Below, piece by piece: positions 50,033 through 59,102 of a DNA stretch of 64,000 nt. Each line of letters opens with the position of its first letter. Positions within the stretch are counted from its first letter, which is position 1. The stretch is from Pseudomonas entomophila (GTDB lineage Bacteria > Pseudomonadota > Gammaproteobacteria > Pseudomonadales > Pseudomonadaceae), in the NCBI RefSeq assembly GCF_029193575.1, contig NZ_JARGCS010000044.1, positions 62,001 through 126,000 on the forward strand, given 5' to 3'. The translations under genes and the position numbers were made by a program. Below the pieces are notes generated by a model, which saw only the letters and a program-made list of their open reading frames with translations, was not told the origin of the DNA and did no database searches.

Positions 50033-50947
50033 TCAGGCCACGTGGTGTTTGCGGTATTCGCCCGGCGTCATGCCGAAGCGCCCCTTGAACGCGGTGCTGA
50101 AGTAGCTCGAATCGGAAAAGCCCCAGGAATACCCCAGCGACGACACTTTCAGGTCCATGGCCGGGTTGCGCAGGCTTTCGGCGCAGAAGTCCAGGCGCCG
50201 GTTACGGATGTACTGGGCGATCACCAGGTCGCGCTTGGCGAAGATGCGGTACAGGCTGCGCATCGAGATGCCCACTTCGCGGGCGATGAAGTCTGGGGTC
50301 AGGTGCTCGTGCGCGATGTGTTGGTCGATCAGCGCCAGGGCCTTGCGCAACAGGCGTTCGTGGCTGCCGGGCAGGCGTTCGCGGGCGATGGCCGGGCGCA
50401 GCAGGCTGACCAGCGCATCGAGCACCGCCTGGCCTTCGTGCTGGGCCAGCTCGGGCATCTGGCTGGCATCGAGCATCATCCGCCCGGCCAACTGCGCCAG
50501 CGGCGATTGCGCGCAGATGCGCTGGGCGCATTCCACGGCGATGCCACGGGTGCCACTGTCGACCAGTTGGCGCGGGAGGATCATCGACAGTTGCCGCGAC
50601 TGCCCGTGGAAGTGCATGTCCAGCGGGCGGCAGGCGTCGATCAGGGTGAGGTCGCCGGGTTGCAGTTCGAGGCGCGCGTCCTGGTGCTCGATGCGCGAAG
50701 TGCCCGACAGTTGCAGCACGGCGTAGTAGTTGTCGGCATCCCCCGCCTGGATTTCCTTGCGGTTGCGGAACAGGTTGACCTGGCTCATCTGCACGATGCT
50801 CAAGGAGATGCCGCCGGTCTGGCGCTTGTCCAGCTGGCCGGCGAAGCGGGGGTCGAGCCTGCGGCCGCTGAAGTGGCCGCAGGCCTCGTTGACCTGGTGC
50901 ATCCAGACCTGGAACTGGTCGTCGGCGACGCGGGTTGCGCTGTTCAT
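50033..50947 (-). CDS. feaR: AraC-family activator of FeaR type
   Basis: ATG 50947 (MNSATRVADDQFQVWMHQVN) gives 304 residues. The N-terminal half is the AraC-binding-like FeaR/NfxB-type domain and the C-terminal AraC DNA-binding domain covers about 200-300 (ISMRSLYRIFAKRDLVIAQY, GFSDSSYFSTAFKGRFGMTP). FeaR in E. coli activates amine oxidase (tynA) and phenylacetaldehyde dehydrogenase (feaB) in response to aryl ethylamine breakdown. Here it lies beside an aryl amine dehydrogenase operon and an aldehyde dehydrogenase, so the same job is likely. Confidence 0.85.
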   Translation of the reverse strand: MNSATRVADDQFQVWMHQVNEACGHFSGRRLDPRFAGQLDKRQTGGISLSIVQMSQVNLFRNRKEIQAGDADNYYAVLQLSGTSRIEHQDARLELQPGDLTLIDACRPLDMHFHGQSRQLSMILPRQLVDSGTRGIAVECAQRICAQSPLAQLAGRMMLDASQMPELAQHEGQAVLDALVSLLRPAIARERLPGSHERLLRKALALIDQHIAHEHLTPDFIAREVGISMRSLYRIFAKRDLVIAQYIRNRRLDFCAESLRNPAMDLKVSSLGYSWGFSDSSYFSTAFKGRFGMTPGEYRKHHVA

Positions 50948-51267
50948 GGAGGCCTCGCACGGGAAGACGGGAACACGATCGCTTGGGCGATTCTTGGGAG
51001 GGGTGCGATATGCACCCATATTCACTTGAAATTTCAAGCAAAATGCGCGCCTGGTCTTGAGGGTTTGTATCTCGGATTTGTATCAAATAACTGAAATATA
51101 TAGATAAAAATTTAAGTTATGGCCGCATTTCGTGTTTTTTGAATAGGGTTTTCTTTCTGAAAAATGCTCCGAAAGGTAGCGTTTTCGTGTTTGGTGCGTG
51201 TTTGCGAAACAGTGTTGTGGTTGTGCCGGCCCTATCGCGGGGCAAACCCAGCCCAAAACCCCCAGGC

Positions 51268-51296
51268 AAAAAAAAGCCGCATGACAAGCATGCGGC
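51268..51296 (-). terminator. Intrinsic terminator of the aromatic amine dehydrogenase operon
   Basis: On the minus strand GCCGCATG, loop CTTGT, CATGCGGC is followed by eight T residues. It lies 38 bp after the last gene of the operon (stop at 51335). The same 387-bp gap holds a REP half-unit (about 51232-51247) and an AT-rich stretch (51070-51190) that is the likely feaR promoter. Confidence 0.85.
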
Positions 51297-51334
51297 AATG
51301 GCCTTGCAATCCATGGGGCAGCCAAGCCGCCCGG

Positions 51335-51868
51335 TTACCGCGTCATGCCATCCTCGATGGCAATCCCTTGCGCTTTCATTTCGCCAATCAACCCCGCCCG
51401 CACATCCGGCAGGTTGAGCATGCTCTGCCCACGCACGCGCGCCACCTCCTCGCGGGTATAGGGCGCCCAGCGCGCCGGGGTGCTCGCCCCCGCCATGCCC
51501 CCTGGCGCCAGCAGCCAGTTGAGCAGATCGGCGATCTGCCCGTCGCTCAACGCCGACTGCGAAATACCCGGCACCCGCACCAGGAACTCACGCCCCCCCG
51601 GCACCTTGAGGAAGTTGCCGACGAAACCGGCCATGCGCGGGGTGTCGTTGGCCGCCGAGCCTTGGCCGTGATCGAGGTGGCAGCCGGCGCACTGCAACTG
51701 GTAGTTCACCGGTGTTGAATAGCCTGCCGCGGCGATCGGCGGGGGCGGCACTTCGTTGCCCGGGGCCGGGCGCTGGTTGGGGTTGGGCAGGGTGCGGGCG
51801 TGCACGGGCGGGTATGCCGCCAGGCAGACCAGGCACGCCAGCGCCAACCAACCGCTGCGCCAGGCCAC
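51335..51868 (-). CDS. Periplasmic c-type cytochrome of the amine dehydrogenase operon
   Basis: GTG 51868 starts 2 bp after the light-chain stop and gives 177 residues with a signal peptide (about 1-25, YPPVHA) and a single haem motif CAGCH (near residues 60-64), with a C-terminal Met-containing helix region. aau operons carry a cytochrome or other small genes at this end. It has one haem motif only, so it is not the di-haem MauG maturase. It probably carries electrons. Confidence 0.8.
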   Translation of the reverse strand: MAWRSGWLALACLVCLAAYPPVHARTLPNPNQRPAPGNEVPPPPIAAAGYSTPVNYQLQCAGCHLDHGQGSAANDTPRMAGFVGNFLKVPGGREFLVRVPGISQSALSDGQIADLLNWLLAPGGMAGASTPARWAPYTREEVARVRGQSMLNLPDVRAGLIGEMKAQGIAIEDGMTR

Positions 51869-51870
51869 GG

Positions 51871-52392
51871 CTACACCGCCACGCCGCGGATGATGGTGAC
51901 GGTGCAGTTGTAGATCTTCGACTCCGCGCCCAGGCACCAGTTGATGTCGTTGTTGTTGAACGGCCGGTACAGCGGCTGCTCGTCGTCGTTGCGCGAGCAG
52001 GCACACTGGCCGCAGGCGTGCTTACCGCAGCAGTCGTTGTAGGAAATGATGTAGTTCTTGCCATCCGCCGGGTTGCGGCAAGTGCCGATCCAGGTCACCA
52101 GCGACACGTCGGTGCCGGGTGGACACGAGGTGATCGAGCCGCCGCAGCACGAGCACAGGAACCCGTCGATCGAGCAGTTGCGCCAGTAGTCGCAGCTGGT
52201 CGGGTCGCCCGGGTCGCCCATCTTCGGTTGTTCGGCGGCCAGGGCCTTGGCGGTGCGGTCGATCGGCAGCAGCACCGGCAGCGCGGCGCCGGCCACCATC
52301 AGCGAGCCCAGGCGCGCCAGGAGCTTGCGCCGCGAGGTGGTGTCGGCGACATGGCGGGTGGAGCGTTCGAAGAGCTTGTCGAGAAACTTCAT
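51871..52392 (-). CDS. aauA: Aromatic amine dehydrogenase light chain (TTQ subunit)
   Basis: The 173-residue protein has a twin-arginine-like leader (TSRRKLLARLGS then a hydrophobic run) and the Cys-rich light-chain body (DYWRNCSIDGFLCSCCGG, NDCCGKHACGQCACS). The two tryptophans that become tryptophan tryptophylquinone (TTQ) are W101 (VTWIGTC) and W152 (DINWCLG). It is the catalytic subunit of a periplasmic amine dehydrogenase. Lacking the usual MADH partners, it fits AauA (tyramine, phenylethylamine, tryptamine) better than MauA, but substrate preference is inferred. Confidence 0.9.
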   Translation of the reverse strand: MKFLDKLFERSTRHVADTTSRRKLLARLGSLMVAGAALPVLLPIDRTAKALAAEQPKMGDPGDPTSCDYWRNCSIDGFLCSCCGGSITSCPPGTDVSLVTWIGTCRNPADGKNYIISYNDCCGKHACGQCACSRNDDEQPLYRPFNNNDINWCLGAESKIYNCTVTIIRGVAV

Positions 52393-52408
52393 GTTCGGGC
52401 TCCGGCGA

Positions 52409-53026
52409 TCAGTGCGGTGCGTGGTGGTGATGGGCGTGCTGGCCGTCGCCGTGCAGGTACTGCTGCAGGCTGGCGCTGCCCAGGTGCTGGGTCTCGAACA
52501 GGCTGTCGAGGTGCTCGCGGGAGTTGACCAGGCCCTTGGCGCGCAGCACCCCGGCCTTGTCGATCAGCACGGCGTAGGGCAGCTTGCCGATCTGGTAGGT
52601 CATGCCGATTTCCGGGCCGACCACGTAGGTGGCCTTGTGCAGGTCGTTGGCTTCGATCAGCGCCTGTTGCTCGGCCAGGTCGCCGTCGCTGACGTAGACC
52701 ACGTCGAGCGCGCCCTGGTTGTCACGGGCGATCGAGCGCACCGCCGGCAGCAGCGACTTGCACACCGGGCAGCCGGGGGCGAGGAAGAACAGCAACTGGG
52801 CGCGCTCGCCCTGGTAGCCAATGTTCACCGGGCGGCCATGACGGTCGGCGGCGGTGACCTGCGGGGCTGGGTCGTTGACCGCGATGCCCTTGTCGACCAT
52901 CAGTGCGCCGGCCGGGGCGATGCGCCCGTGCAGTACGCCGATCTGGCGCACCAGCGCCATGACGGTGAAGGCCAGGCCGATCAGCAGCAGCCACAGCAGT
53001 ACGTTCGAAGCGATGAGCAGTTCCAT
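52409..53026 (-). CDS. mauD: MauD-like thioredoxin-fold accessory protein
   Basis: A 205-residue protein with an N-terminal membrane anchor (about 3-25) and a thioredoxin-like domain carrying the CPVC pair (C86, C89). MauD is needed to form the many disulphides of the light chain. The C-terminal His-rich tail (HGDGQHAHHHHAPH) is unusual and might bind metal. Lies between mauE and aauA as in known aau operons. Confidence 0.9.
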   Translation of the reverse strand: MELLIASNVLLWLLLIGLAFTVMALVRQIGVLHGRIAPAGALMVDKGIAVNDPAPQVTAADRHGRPVNIGYQGERAQLLFFLAPGCPVCKSLLPAVRSIARDNQGALDVVYVSDGDLAEQQALIEANDLHKATYVVGPEIGMTYQIGKLPYAVLIDKAGVLRAKGLVNSREHLDSLFETQHLGSASLQQYLHGDGQHAHHHHAPH

Positions 53027-53028
53027 GG

Positions 53029-53565
53029 TTATCTTCCAGTCAATTTGGCGAGGCGTGGCTGGTTGGCCAGCAGGCCATCCACCGCCACGTGGATCAACAG
53101 CGCCACGGCTGTGGCCGCGACGATCAGCAGCAGGTCGGCGGCACCAAGGGCGCGCGGGCTGCTGGGCAGCGCGGCGACCAGGGCCAGCACGGCGAAGGCC
53201 AGGTTGCGCAGCAGCAGCACCGGGCGCAGCGGCTGGCTGGCGCCGGGGCCGGAGCAGCCGCAGTCGATGTCGCGGCGGCCGCGCCAGAGGTTCAGGCCGA
53301 TGGCCGCGGCGTACAACGCCATCAGCAGCACCGCGCCGAGGGCGGCGAGGCTACGCGAGGCCGGCAGCAGCAGGCCTAGGGCCAGGGCCAGTTCCAGCGC
53401 CGCCAGGCCCAGGGTCGCCGGCAGGGCCAGGGCCTGGGGCAGCACTTCGTAGCGGCGCACGGTGTGGCTGAACAGGCGCGGGGCGCGCAGCTTGTGGCTG
53501 GCCGCCGAGGCCAGCAGCACCGCCAGCGCCGTGCTGCTGGCGCTTATCAGTACAGGGTCGAGCAT
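53029..53565 (-). CDS. mauE: MauE-like membrane protein
   Basis: The 178-residue protein has about five transmembrane helices and the conserved DIDCGCSG cysteine motif (near residue 100). MauE works with MauD in light-chain disulphide formation, probably handing on reducing power across the inner membrane. It ends 3 bp before mauD. Confidence 0.88.
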   Translation of the reverse strand: MLDPVLISASSTALAVLLASAASHKLRAPRLFSHTVRRYEVLPQALALPATLGLAALELALALGLLLPASRSLAALGAVLLMALYAAAIGLNLWRGRRDIDCGCSGPGASQPLRPVLLLRNLAFAVLALVAALPSSPRALGAADLLLIVAATAVALLIHVAVDGLLANQPRLAKLTGR

Positions 53566-53578
53566 GGTCGGCCTCCAC

Positions 53579-54730
53579 TTACCAGGGGTTGAAGGTCAGC
53601 ACCGGGGTGGCGGCGATCTGGTCGATGGCGCCGGTGTGCTTGTGGGTGGTCAGGTCGAAGAACTGCACGCCACCTTCGAGGTCGGTGGCGCTGAGGATCG
53701 GCGCCTTGTCGTGGCTGGCCTGCAGGCTCCACACCGGTTTTGGCGATTCGAGCGTGGCGACCTTCTTGCCGGTCTTCAGGTCGAAGGCCCAGATGGTGGT
53801 GCTGGGGTCTTCCCACTTGCCGTCGGTGTGCTGCTCGTGCATCAGCGCGTACAGGCGGTTGAGCCCCGGCGCCACGGCCAGCACCTGCCAGCCTCCCGGC
53901 GCCCAGCCCTGCTTGCGCTCCTGCTCGGTGACCAGCGACCAGGTCGGCAGCGGCTCGGCCTTGCCGTCGGCGAAGCGCACCGGGTAGACCTCGCCGGTGG
54001 TGGTGGTGAAGTAGTAGGTGTCGCCGTTGGCGATCGCGCGTTCGTTGAGCTTGACCTTGTTGGGGTCGAAGAACGGCGTCTGGGTGCGGCCGACTTCCTT
54101 GCCCTGGTCGTCGAGGGTCACCACCTGCAACTGACCGTCGCCGCACAGCGAGGCGAAGCTGCGTTTGCCTGCCGGGTAGTTGAGCACGCACCCGCTGATG
54201 GCGATTTCACTGGCCACCGCCTTGGTCTGGGTGTCGACCACGGTGACCGAGGTGGAAGGGGTGAGGTTGAAGATGTACACCAGCTTGTTGTCGCTGCTCA
54301 CGCCCAGGGCGTACTTCTCGGTGAGGGTCGAGGCGCGCTTGGCCGGCAGCACCACTTCCCAGTTCGGGCGCAGGGTCTGGGTGTCCCAGGCCACCAGCAC
54401 ATCGGTGCGCTCGCCGTAGGTGCCGCGCGAGTAGAACAGGTTGGCCGAGTACAAGGCCTTGTTGTCCGGGCTCAGGGCGGTGGGCGCGACGAACGCGTTG
54501 GTGGTCATGCCGAGCATGCGCTTGGTCTTGGGGTCGACCACCAGCACCTTGCCGGCGATGGGGTTCTTGAAGTCCACATCGAGGATGTAGACCCGGTGAG
54601 GGTCGGGCGGGAAAGGCAGGACCTCCTGGCCGATCTCCTCGGCCGGCAGGTCCGCCCACACTGCGTTCGTCGCCGCGCTCATGGCCAGCGCCAGAGCCGT
54701 CGAGATGCAAAGCCTGTCTACGCGACGCAT
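53579..54730 (-). CDS. aauB: Aromatic amine dehydrogenase heavy chain
   Basis: The 383-residue protein has a signal peptide (about 1-26, NAVWA) and a seven-bladed propeller typical of amine dehydrogenase alpha subunits (RVYILDVDFKNPIAGKVLVV, SLCGDGQLQVVTLDDQGKEV, TIWAFDLKTGKKVATLE). It starts the five-gene operon aauB-mauE-mauD-aauA-cytochrome, the order known from Alcaligenes faecalis. The 179-bp gap to the divergent aldehyde dehydrogenase gene should hold FeaR sites. Confidence 0.93.
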   Translation of the reverse strand: MRRVDRLCISTALALAMSAATNAVWADLPAEEIGQEVLPFPPDPHRVYILDVDFKNPIAGKVLVVDPKTKRMLGMTTNAFVAPTALSPDNKALYSANLFYSRGTYGERTDVLVAWDTQTLRPNWEVVLPAKRASTLTEKYALGVSSDNKLVYIFNLTPSTSVTVVDTQTKAVASEIAISGCVLNYPAGKRSFASLCGDGQLQVVTLDDQGKEVGRTQTPFFDPNKVKLNERAIANGDTYYFTTTTGEVYPVRFADGKAEPLPTWSLVTEQERKQGWAPGGWQVLAVAPGLNRLYALMHEQHTDGKWEDPSTTIWAFDLKTGKKVATLESPKPVWSLQASHDKAPILSATDLEGGVQFFDLTTHKHTGAIDQIAATPVLTFNPW

Positions 54731-54909
54731 TGGCTGTCTCCGTTTTTCTTATAGGGGGTTCGGCAATGTTCGCAGTGTGCCGCCTGGGGCGGCGCAACGA
54801 TTTGCCGTGCGTGACATTCTCTTTTGGCTCCCTGACAAAACGCTAGCCGGGGCTGGCGCGGGCTTCGCAGGCCTCTGAAGATGCCGGCGAACACACCAGG
54901 AGTGATCCG

Positions 54910-56397
54910 ATGAGCGATATCCAGCTGCTACCGGCCGTGGTCGAGTTTCTCGGCAAGACCCACGGGCATTTCATCGAGGGCCAGTACCAGGCGGGCGAGG
55001 CCACGGCCACCCTCGATATCCACGACCCGTCCAGCGGGCAGGTGATCAGCCGCGTGCGCGATGCCAGCGAGGCCGATGTGCAGCGCGCGGTGGACAGCGC
55101 CGCGCGCGCCTTCAAGGGCGCCTGGGCGAGTGTCTCGCCCTATGAGAAAGGTGTGGTGCTCAACCGACTGGCGGACCTGATCGAGGCCAACGCCGAGGAG
55201 TTGGCGCAGCTCGAGACCCTGTGCTCGGGCAAGTCGATCAACCTTTCCCGCGGCCTGGAGATCGCCCAGAGCGTGGTGTTCCTGCGCTACTTCGCCGGCT
55301 GGGCGACCAAGATCACGGGGCAGACCATGACCCCGTCGCTGCCGTCGTTCGGCGGCGAGCGCTACACCGCCTTCACCCTGCGCGAGCCGGTGGGCGTGGT
55401 GGCGGGCATTGTGCCGTGGAATTTCTCGGTGATGATCGGCATCTGGAAAATCGCCTCGGCGCTGGTCACCGGCTGCACCGTGGTCATCAAGCCCAGCGAG
55501 TTCACCCCGCTGACGCTGCTGCGGGTGGCGGAGCTGGCGGTGCAGGCGGGGGTGCCGGCGGGGGCGTTCAACGTGGTCAACGGCGCGGGCCAGGTGGGGC
55601 AGGCGCTGATCGCCCACCCGCGGGTGGCCAAGGTGGCGTTCACCGGCTCGGTGCCCACCGGCATCGCCGTGGGCAAGGCGGCCATGGCCGCCAACCTGAC
55701 CCGCGCCACGCTGGAGCTGGGTGGCAAGAACCCGGCGGCGCTGTTGGCCGATGTCGATGTCGATGGCGCCGTGGCGGGCATCCTGCAGACCGCCTACGTG
55801 CACCAGGGGCAGGTGTGCGCGTCGCCCGAGCGGTTGTACGTGCACCGCAGCAAGGTCGATGAGTTCACCAGCAAGCTGGCGGCGGCGTTGGGGCAGTTGA
55901 AGATCGGCTCGGCGCTGGACCCCGAGGCGCAGTTCGGGCCGCTGGCCAACCAGGCGCACCTGAACAAGATCGCCGGGTTCTTCGCGCGGGCGCGGGCCGC
56001 CGACCAGGTGGTGTGCGGGGCCAAGGTGCTGGAGCGACCGGGGTACTTCGTCGAGCCGACCGTGGTGCTGGCAACGGGCGCGGACGACCCGCTGCTGCAC
56101 GAGGAGACCTTCGGGCCGATCGTTTGCATCCTGCCGTTCGATGACGAGGAGCAACTGGTCGAGCTGATGAACGACTCACCGTATGGCCTGACCGCGAGCC
56201 TGTGGACCAACGACCTGTCCAAGGCCCTGCGGCTGATCCCGCGGATCGAGGCGGGGACGGTATGGGTGAACATGCACACCTTCCTCGACCCGGCGGTGCC
56301 GTTCGGCGGGAGCAAGGCGTCGGGGGTGGGGCGTGAGTTCGGCAGTGCGTTCATCGAGGATTACACCGAGCTGAAGTCGGTGATGATTCGCTATTGA
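54910..56397 (+). CDS. feaB: FeaB-like aldehyde dehydrogenase (aryl acetaldehyde)
   Basis: The 495-residue NAD-dependent aldehyde dehydrogenase has E269 (LELGGKNP) and the catalytic C303 (GQVCAS). It matches phenylacetaldehyde dehydrogenases (FeaB/PeaE) in length and in the N-terminal VEFLGKTHGHFIEGQYQ. It would oxidise phenylacetaldehyde or indole-3-acetaldehyde made by the divergent amine dehydrogenase, giving phenylacetate or IAA. It is preceded by AGGAG at proper distance. Confidence 0.9.
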   Translation: MSDIQLLPAVVEFLGKTHGHFIEGQYQAGEATATLDIHDPSSGQVISRVRDASEADVQRAVDSAARAFKGAWASVSPYEKGVVLNRLADLIEANAEELAQLETLCSGKSINLSRGLEIAQSVVFLRYFAGWATKITGQTMTPSLPSFGGERYTAFTLREPVGVVAGIVPWNFSVMIGIWKIASALVTGCTVVIKPSEFTPLTLLRVAELAVQAGVPAGAFNVVNGAGQVGQALIAHPRVAKVAFTGSVPTGIAVGKAAMAANLTRATLELGGKNPAALLADVDVDGAVAGILQTAYVHQGQVCASPERLYVHRSKVDEFTSKLAAALGQLKIGSALDPEAQFGPLANQAHLNKIAGFFARARAADQVVCGAKVLERPGYFVEPTVVLATGADDPLLHEETFGPIVCILPFDDEEQLVELMNDSPYGLTASLWTNDLSKALRLIPRIEAGTVWVNMHTFLDPAVPFGGSKASGVGREFGSAFIEDYTELKSVMIRY

Positions 56398-56411
56398 GGG
56401 TACGCCACCGT

Positions 56412-56444
56412 CCTTGTAGAGCGGGGCAAGCCCGCTCTACAAGG
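56412..56444. terminator. Perfect REP hairpin between convergent feaB and HAD genes
   Basis: A 14-bp perfect stem (56412-56425 with 56431-56444) and a GCAAG loop: a complete REP palindrome. It sits 14 bp after feaB and 16 bp before the end of the minus-strand gene, so it serves both. Confidence 0.75.
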
Positions 56445-56460
56445 TAGGGTCGTTGCGCGA

Positions 56461-57174
56461 TTACTCGCTTGCCCAGCCCAACTCGGTGAACAGCGGCACC
56501 AACCCATCCAACCTCGGCAACACCCCATCCGGCACGTAGTCGGCCAGCGGCTGACGTTTGGTGCCGCGGTCGATCCAGATGCAATGGAAGCCCAGGTCAC
56601 GCGCCACCACCAGGTCCAGGTGCGGGCTGGCGCAGATGTGCAGCACCTCGCCCCGGTTCACCCCAAGCTGCTCATGGGCATGGTTGAACAGCTGGTGGTC
56701 CGGCTTGTAGGCCCCCGCCTGCTGGGCGGTCACCACGCGGTCGATATGCCCGCCAAGCTGCGCCACGTTGCCGGCGATGATCGCATCGTCGGTATTGGAC
56801 ACGATGCACAGCTTGAAGCCCTGGCGCTTGAGCCAGGCCAGCGTTTGCACCACCTCGGGGAACGGCGGCATGCGCGAGATGCGGTCGGCGAACGCCTCAC
56901 CGTCGGCCTCGTCGTAGCCCACGCCGAATTCCTCCAGGGCATAGCGCAGCGACAGGCTGGACACCTCGCGGAAGCTGCGGTGCGGGCGGCCCTGTTCCAG
57001 TTCGTGTTCGTAATGGTCGTAGACGGCGATGAAGCGGTCCGGGTCGAGCTGGCCCAGGCCCTTGCGTTCGAGCAGCCGCACGATGGAGTCGAGCAGGCCC
57101 TCGTCCCACTGGATCAGGGTGCCGTAGCAGTCGAAGGTGAGCCACTTGGGCTTGCTGAAGAATTCGAGGGGCAT
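56461..57174 (-). CDS. Haloacid dehalogenase type II-like HAD hydrolase
   Basis: ATG 57174 gives 237 residues. The HAD motifs are FDCYGTL (nucleophile Asp), SNTDDAI and the lysine segment YKPDHQLF followed by VLHICASPHLDLVVARDLGF. It is close to L-2-haloacid dehalogenases, many of which act on other substrates. Divergent from a LysR gene, which may control it. Longer starts lie upstream but add non-conserved residues. Confidence 0.85.
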   Translation of the reverse strand: MPLEFFSKPKWLTFDCYGTLIQWDEGLLDSIVRLLERKGLGQLDPDRFIAVYDHYEHELEQGRPHRSFREVSSLSLRYALEEFGVGYDEADGEAFADRISRMPPFPEVVQTLAWLKRQGFKLCIVSNTDDAIIAGNVAQLGGHIDRVVTAQQAGAYKPDHQLFNHAHEQLGVNRGEVLHICASPHLDLVVARDLGFHCIWIDRGTKRQPLADYVPDGVLPRLDGLVPLFTELGWASE

Positions 57175-57274
57175 GATGGTGGCCTTTGTCGATTGAAGTG
57201 CCCATTCATCATGCGGTGCTGCCATGGATTTATAAATTCGATTATTCTCGAAAATAAATTCATTAAAGGCATTA

Positions 57275-58126
57275 ATGATGTTCGACCTCGAACTGTTGCA
57301 AACCTTCGTCTCGGTGGTCGACGCCGGTGGTTTCACCCGTGCCGGCGAGCAGGTCAATCGCACCCAGTCCACCGTCAGCCAGCAGATCCGCAAGCTCGAG
57401 GAACAGGCCGCGCGCCCGCTGCTGGTGCGCCACCGCGCCTCGCGCAGCATCCAACTGACCGAGGACGGCGAGCGCTTGCTCGGCTACGCCCGGCGCCTGA
57501 TCGGCCTGGCCAACGAGGCGCGCTACATGATGACTGCGCGTGATGTCAGCGGTGTGGTGAGCCTGGGGATGCCCGAGGATTTCCCCACCGAGCGCCTGGT
57601 GGCGTTGCTGGTGGCGGCGCGTGAGCGGCTGCCGGACATCCGCCTGGATACCTGTAACGGCCTGAGCGTGCAGATGCACAGCATGCTCGAGCGCAAGGAG
57701 CTGGACCTGGCGCTGGTCAAGCGCAATGCCACCGGCGAGGCGGCCATCGCCCGTTGGGACGAGCGCCTGGAGTGGGTCTGCGGCGCCGAGGTGGACCTGG
57801 CCCACGGCCCCTTGCCGTTGATCGTCTACCACCAGGGTTGCCTGTACCGCGAGCGTGCCGTGCGTTGCCTGGAGGCGGCCGGGCGGCCTTGGCGCATCGC
57901 CTTCGCCTCGCAGAGCCTGGCGAGCATCCAGGCGGCGGTGTCGGCAGGGTTGGGGGTGAGCCTGCTGCCGGCCAGCGCGGTGCTGCCGGGGCAGCGCATC
58001 GTCACCGGGCAAGGGCCGTTCAGCCGACCGCCGAGCACCGAGCTGGCGCTGTTGGCGTCGAGCAAGCTGCTGACCCGGGTGCAGCAGCAGGTGGTGGATT
58101 TTCTGGTGGGGGCGCTGGAGGGGTGA
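57275..58126 (+). CDS. LysR-family regulator
   Basis: A 283-residue LysR protein (MMFDLELLQTFVSVVDAGGF, NRTQSTVSQQIRKLEEQ) with a substrate-binding domain. ATG 57275 has AAAGG 6 nt before it. It is divergent from the HAD gene with a 100-bp AT-rich gap, a normal arrangement for LysR control. Ligand unknown. Confidence 0.9.
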   Translation: MMFDLELLQTFVSVVDAGGFTRAGEQVNRTQSTVSQQIRKLEEQAARPLLVRHRASRSIQLTEDGERLLGYARRLIGLANEARYMMTARDVSGVVSLGMPEDFPTERLVALLVAARERLPDIRLDTCNGLSVQMHSMLERKELDLALVKRNATGEAAIARWDERLEWVCGAEVDLAHGPLPLIVYHQGCLYRERAVRCLEAAGRPWRIAFASQSLASIQAAVSAGLGVSLLPASAVLPGQRIVTGQGPFSRPPSTELALLASSKLLTRVQQQVVDFLVGALEG

Positions 58127-58241
58127 GCTTGGTTTTGCCGGCCCTCTCGCGGGGCAAAACAGCAAATTCCCACCGGGTGTGGAATAAACGCCCTGCCCGC
58201 GCGTTTACGACCAGAACCCCCAACAACCCGGAGTCGTAAAC

Positions 58242-59102
58242 ATGCCGCACCTTCGCACCATGGCCCGTTGCACCTTCCTGCTCGGCACCCTCGGCCTCGC
58301 CGCCCTCAGCGCCACCGCCCAGGCCGCCCAACCCTGGGAGGTCCTGCCGCCCACCCCGAAACTCGAGGGCCCGTTCAAGACCGTCGAGGTCAACGGTGTG
58401 CAACTGGCCTACCACATCGAAGGCAAGGGCGCCCCGGTGTTCCTGCTGCACGGCGGCCCGGCCAACGCCGACTACCTGGCCGGCCAGGCCAAGGTGCTCT
58501 CGGCCCACTACCAGGTCATCTCGGTCGACACCCGCGGTCACGGCCGCAGCAACGCCAACGGCCTGCCGCTGAGCTACGACGCCATGGCCGACGACGTGGT
58601 CGGGCTGATGAAGCAGCTGGGCCTGAAGAAAGCCGACGTGGTCGGCTGGAGCGACGGTGGCATCACCGCCCTGGACCTGGCCATGCGCTACCCCGACAAG
58701 GTTGGCCGGATCATCGCCTTCGGCGCCAACACCGACCCGACCGGCGCCTTCCCCGACGCCGACAAGAAGCCGGCCTTCGGTGCCTTCGTCAGCCGCGCCG
58801 CCGACGAATACAAGCAGCTGTCGCCGACCCCGGATGGCTTCGACAAGCTCAATACCGCCCTGGCGCAGATGTACCAGCAGCAGCCGAACTGGACCCCGGC
58901 GCAGTTGGCGACCATCCATGCCCCGACCCTGATCGTCGACGGCGACCACGACGAGGCGATCAAGCCCGAGCACACCCGCTACATCGCCAAGAGCATCCCC
59001 GGCGCCAAGCTGCAATTCATCGAAGGCACCAGCCACTTCGCCTTCCTGCAGAAGCCTGAAGTGTTCAACAAGGTGATGCTGGACTTCCTCAAGGCACGCT
59101 GA
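58242..59102 (+). CDS. Exported alpha/beta hydrolase
   Basis: The 286-residue protein has a signal peptide (about 1-29, ATAQAA) and the hydrolase triad S137 (GWSDGG), an Asp in LIVDGDHDEAI and a His in EGTSHFAF. The HGGPANADYLAGQAK segment is typical of prolyl-iminopeptidase / esterase relatives. Substrate unknown. It is preceded by a short REP-like run (58140-58158) and overlaps the convergent LysR gene by 14 bp. Confidence 0.85.
   Translation: MPHLRTMARCTFLLGTLGLAALSATAQAAQPWEVLPPTPKLEGPFKTVEVNGVQLAYHIEGKGAPVFLLHGGPANADYLAGQAKVLSAHYQVISVDTRGHGRSNANGLPLSYDAMADDVVGLMKQLGLKKADVVGWSDGGITALDLAMRYPDKVGRIIAFGANTDPTGAFPDADKKPAFGAFVSRAADEYKQLSPTPDGFDKLNTALAQMYQQQPNWTPAQLATIHAPTLIVDGDHDEAIKPEHTRYIAKSIPGAKLQFIEGTSHFAFLQKPEVFNKVMLDFLKAR

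Noticed and set aside
51335..51868. MauG as the identity of the operon cytochrome
   Set aside because: Only one CXXCH motif and 177 residues; MauG is di-haem and about twice this size.
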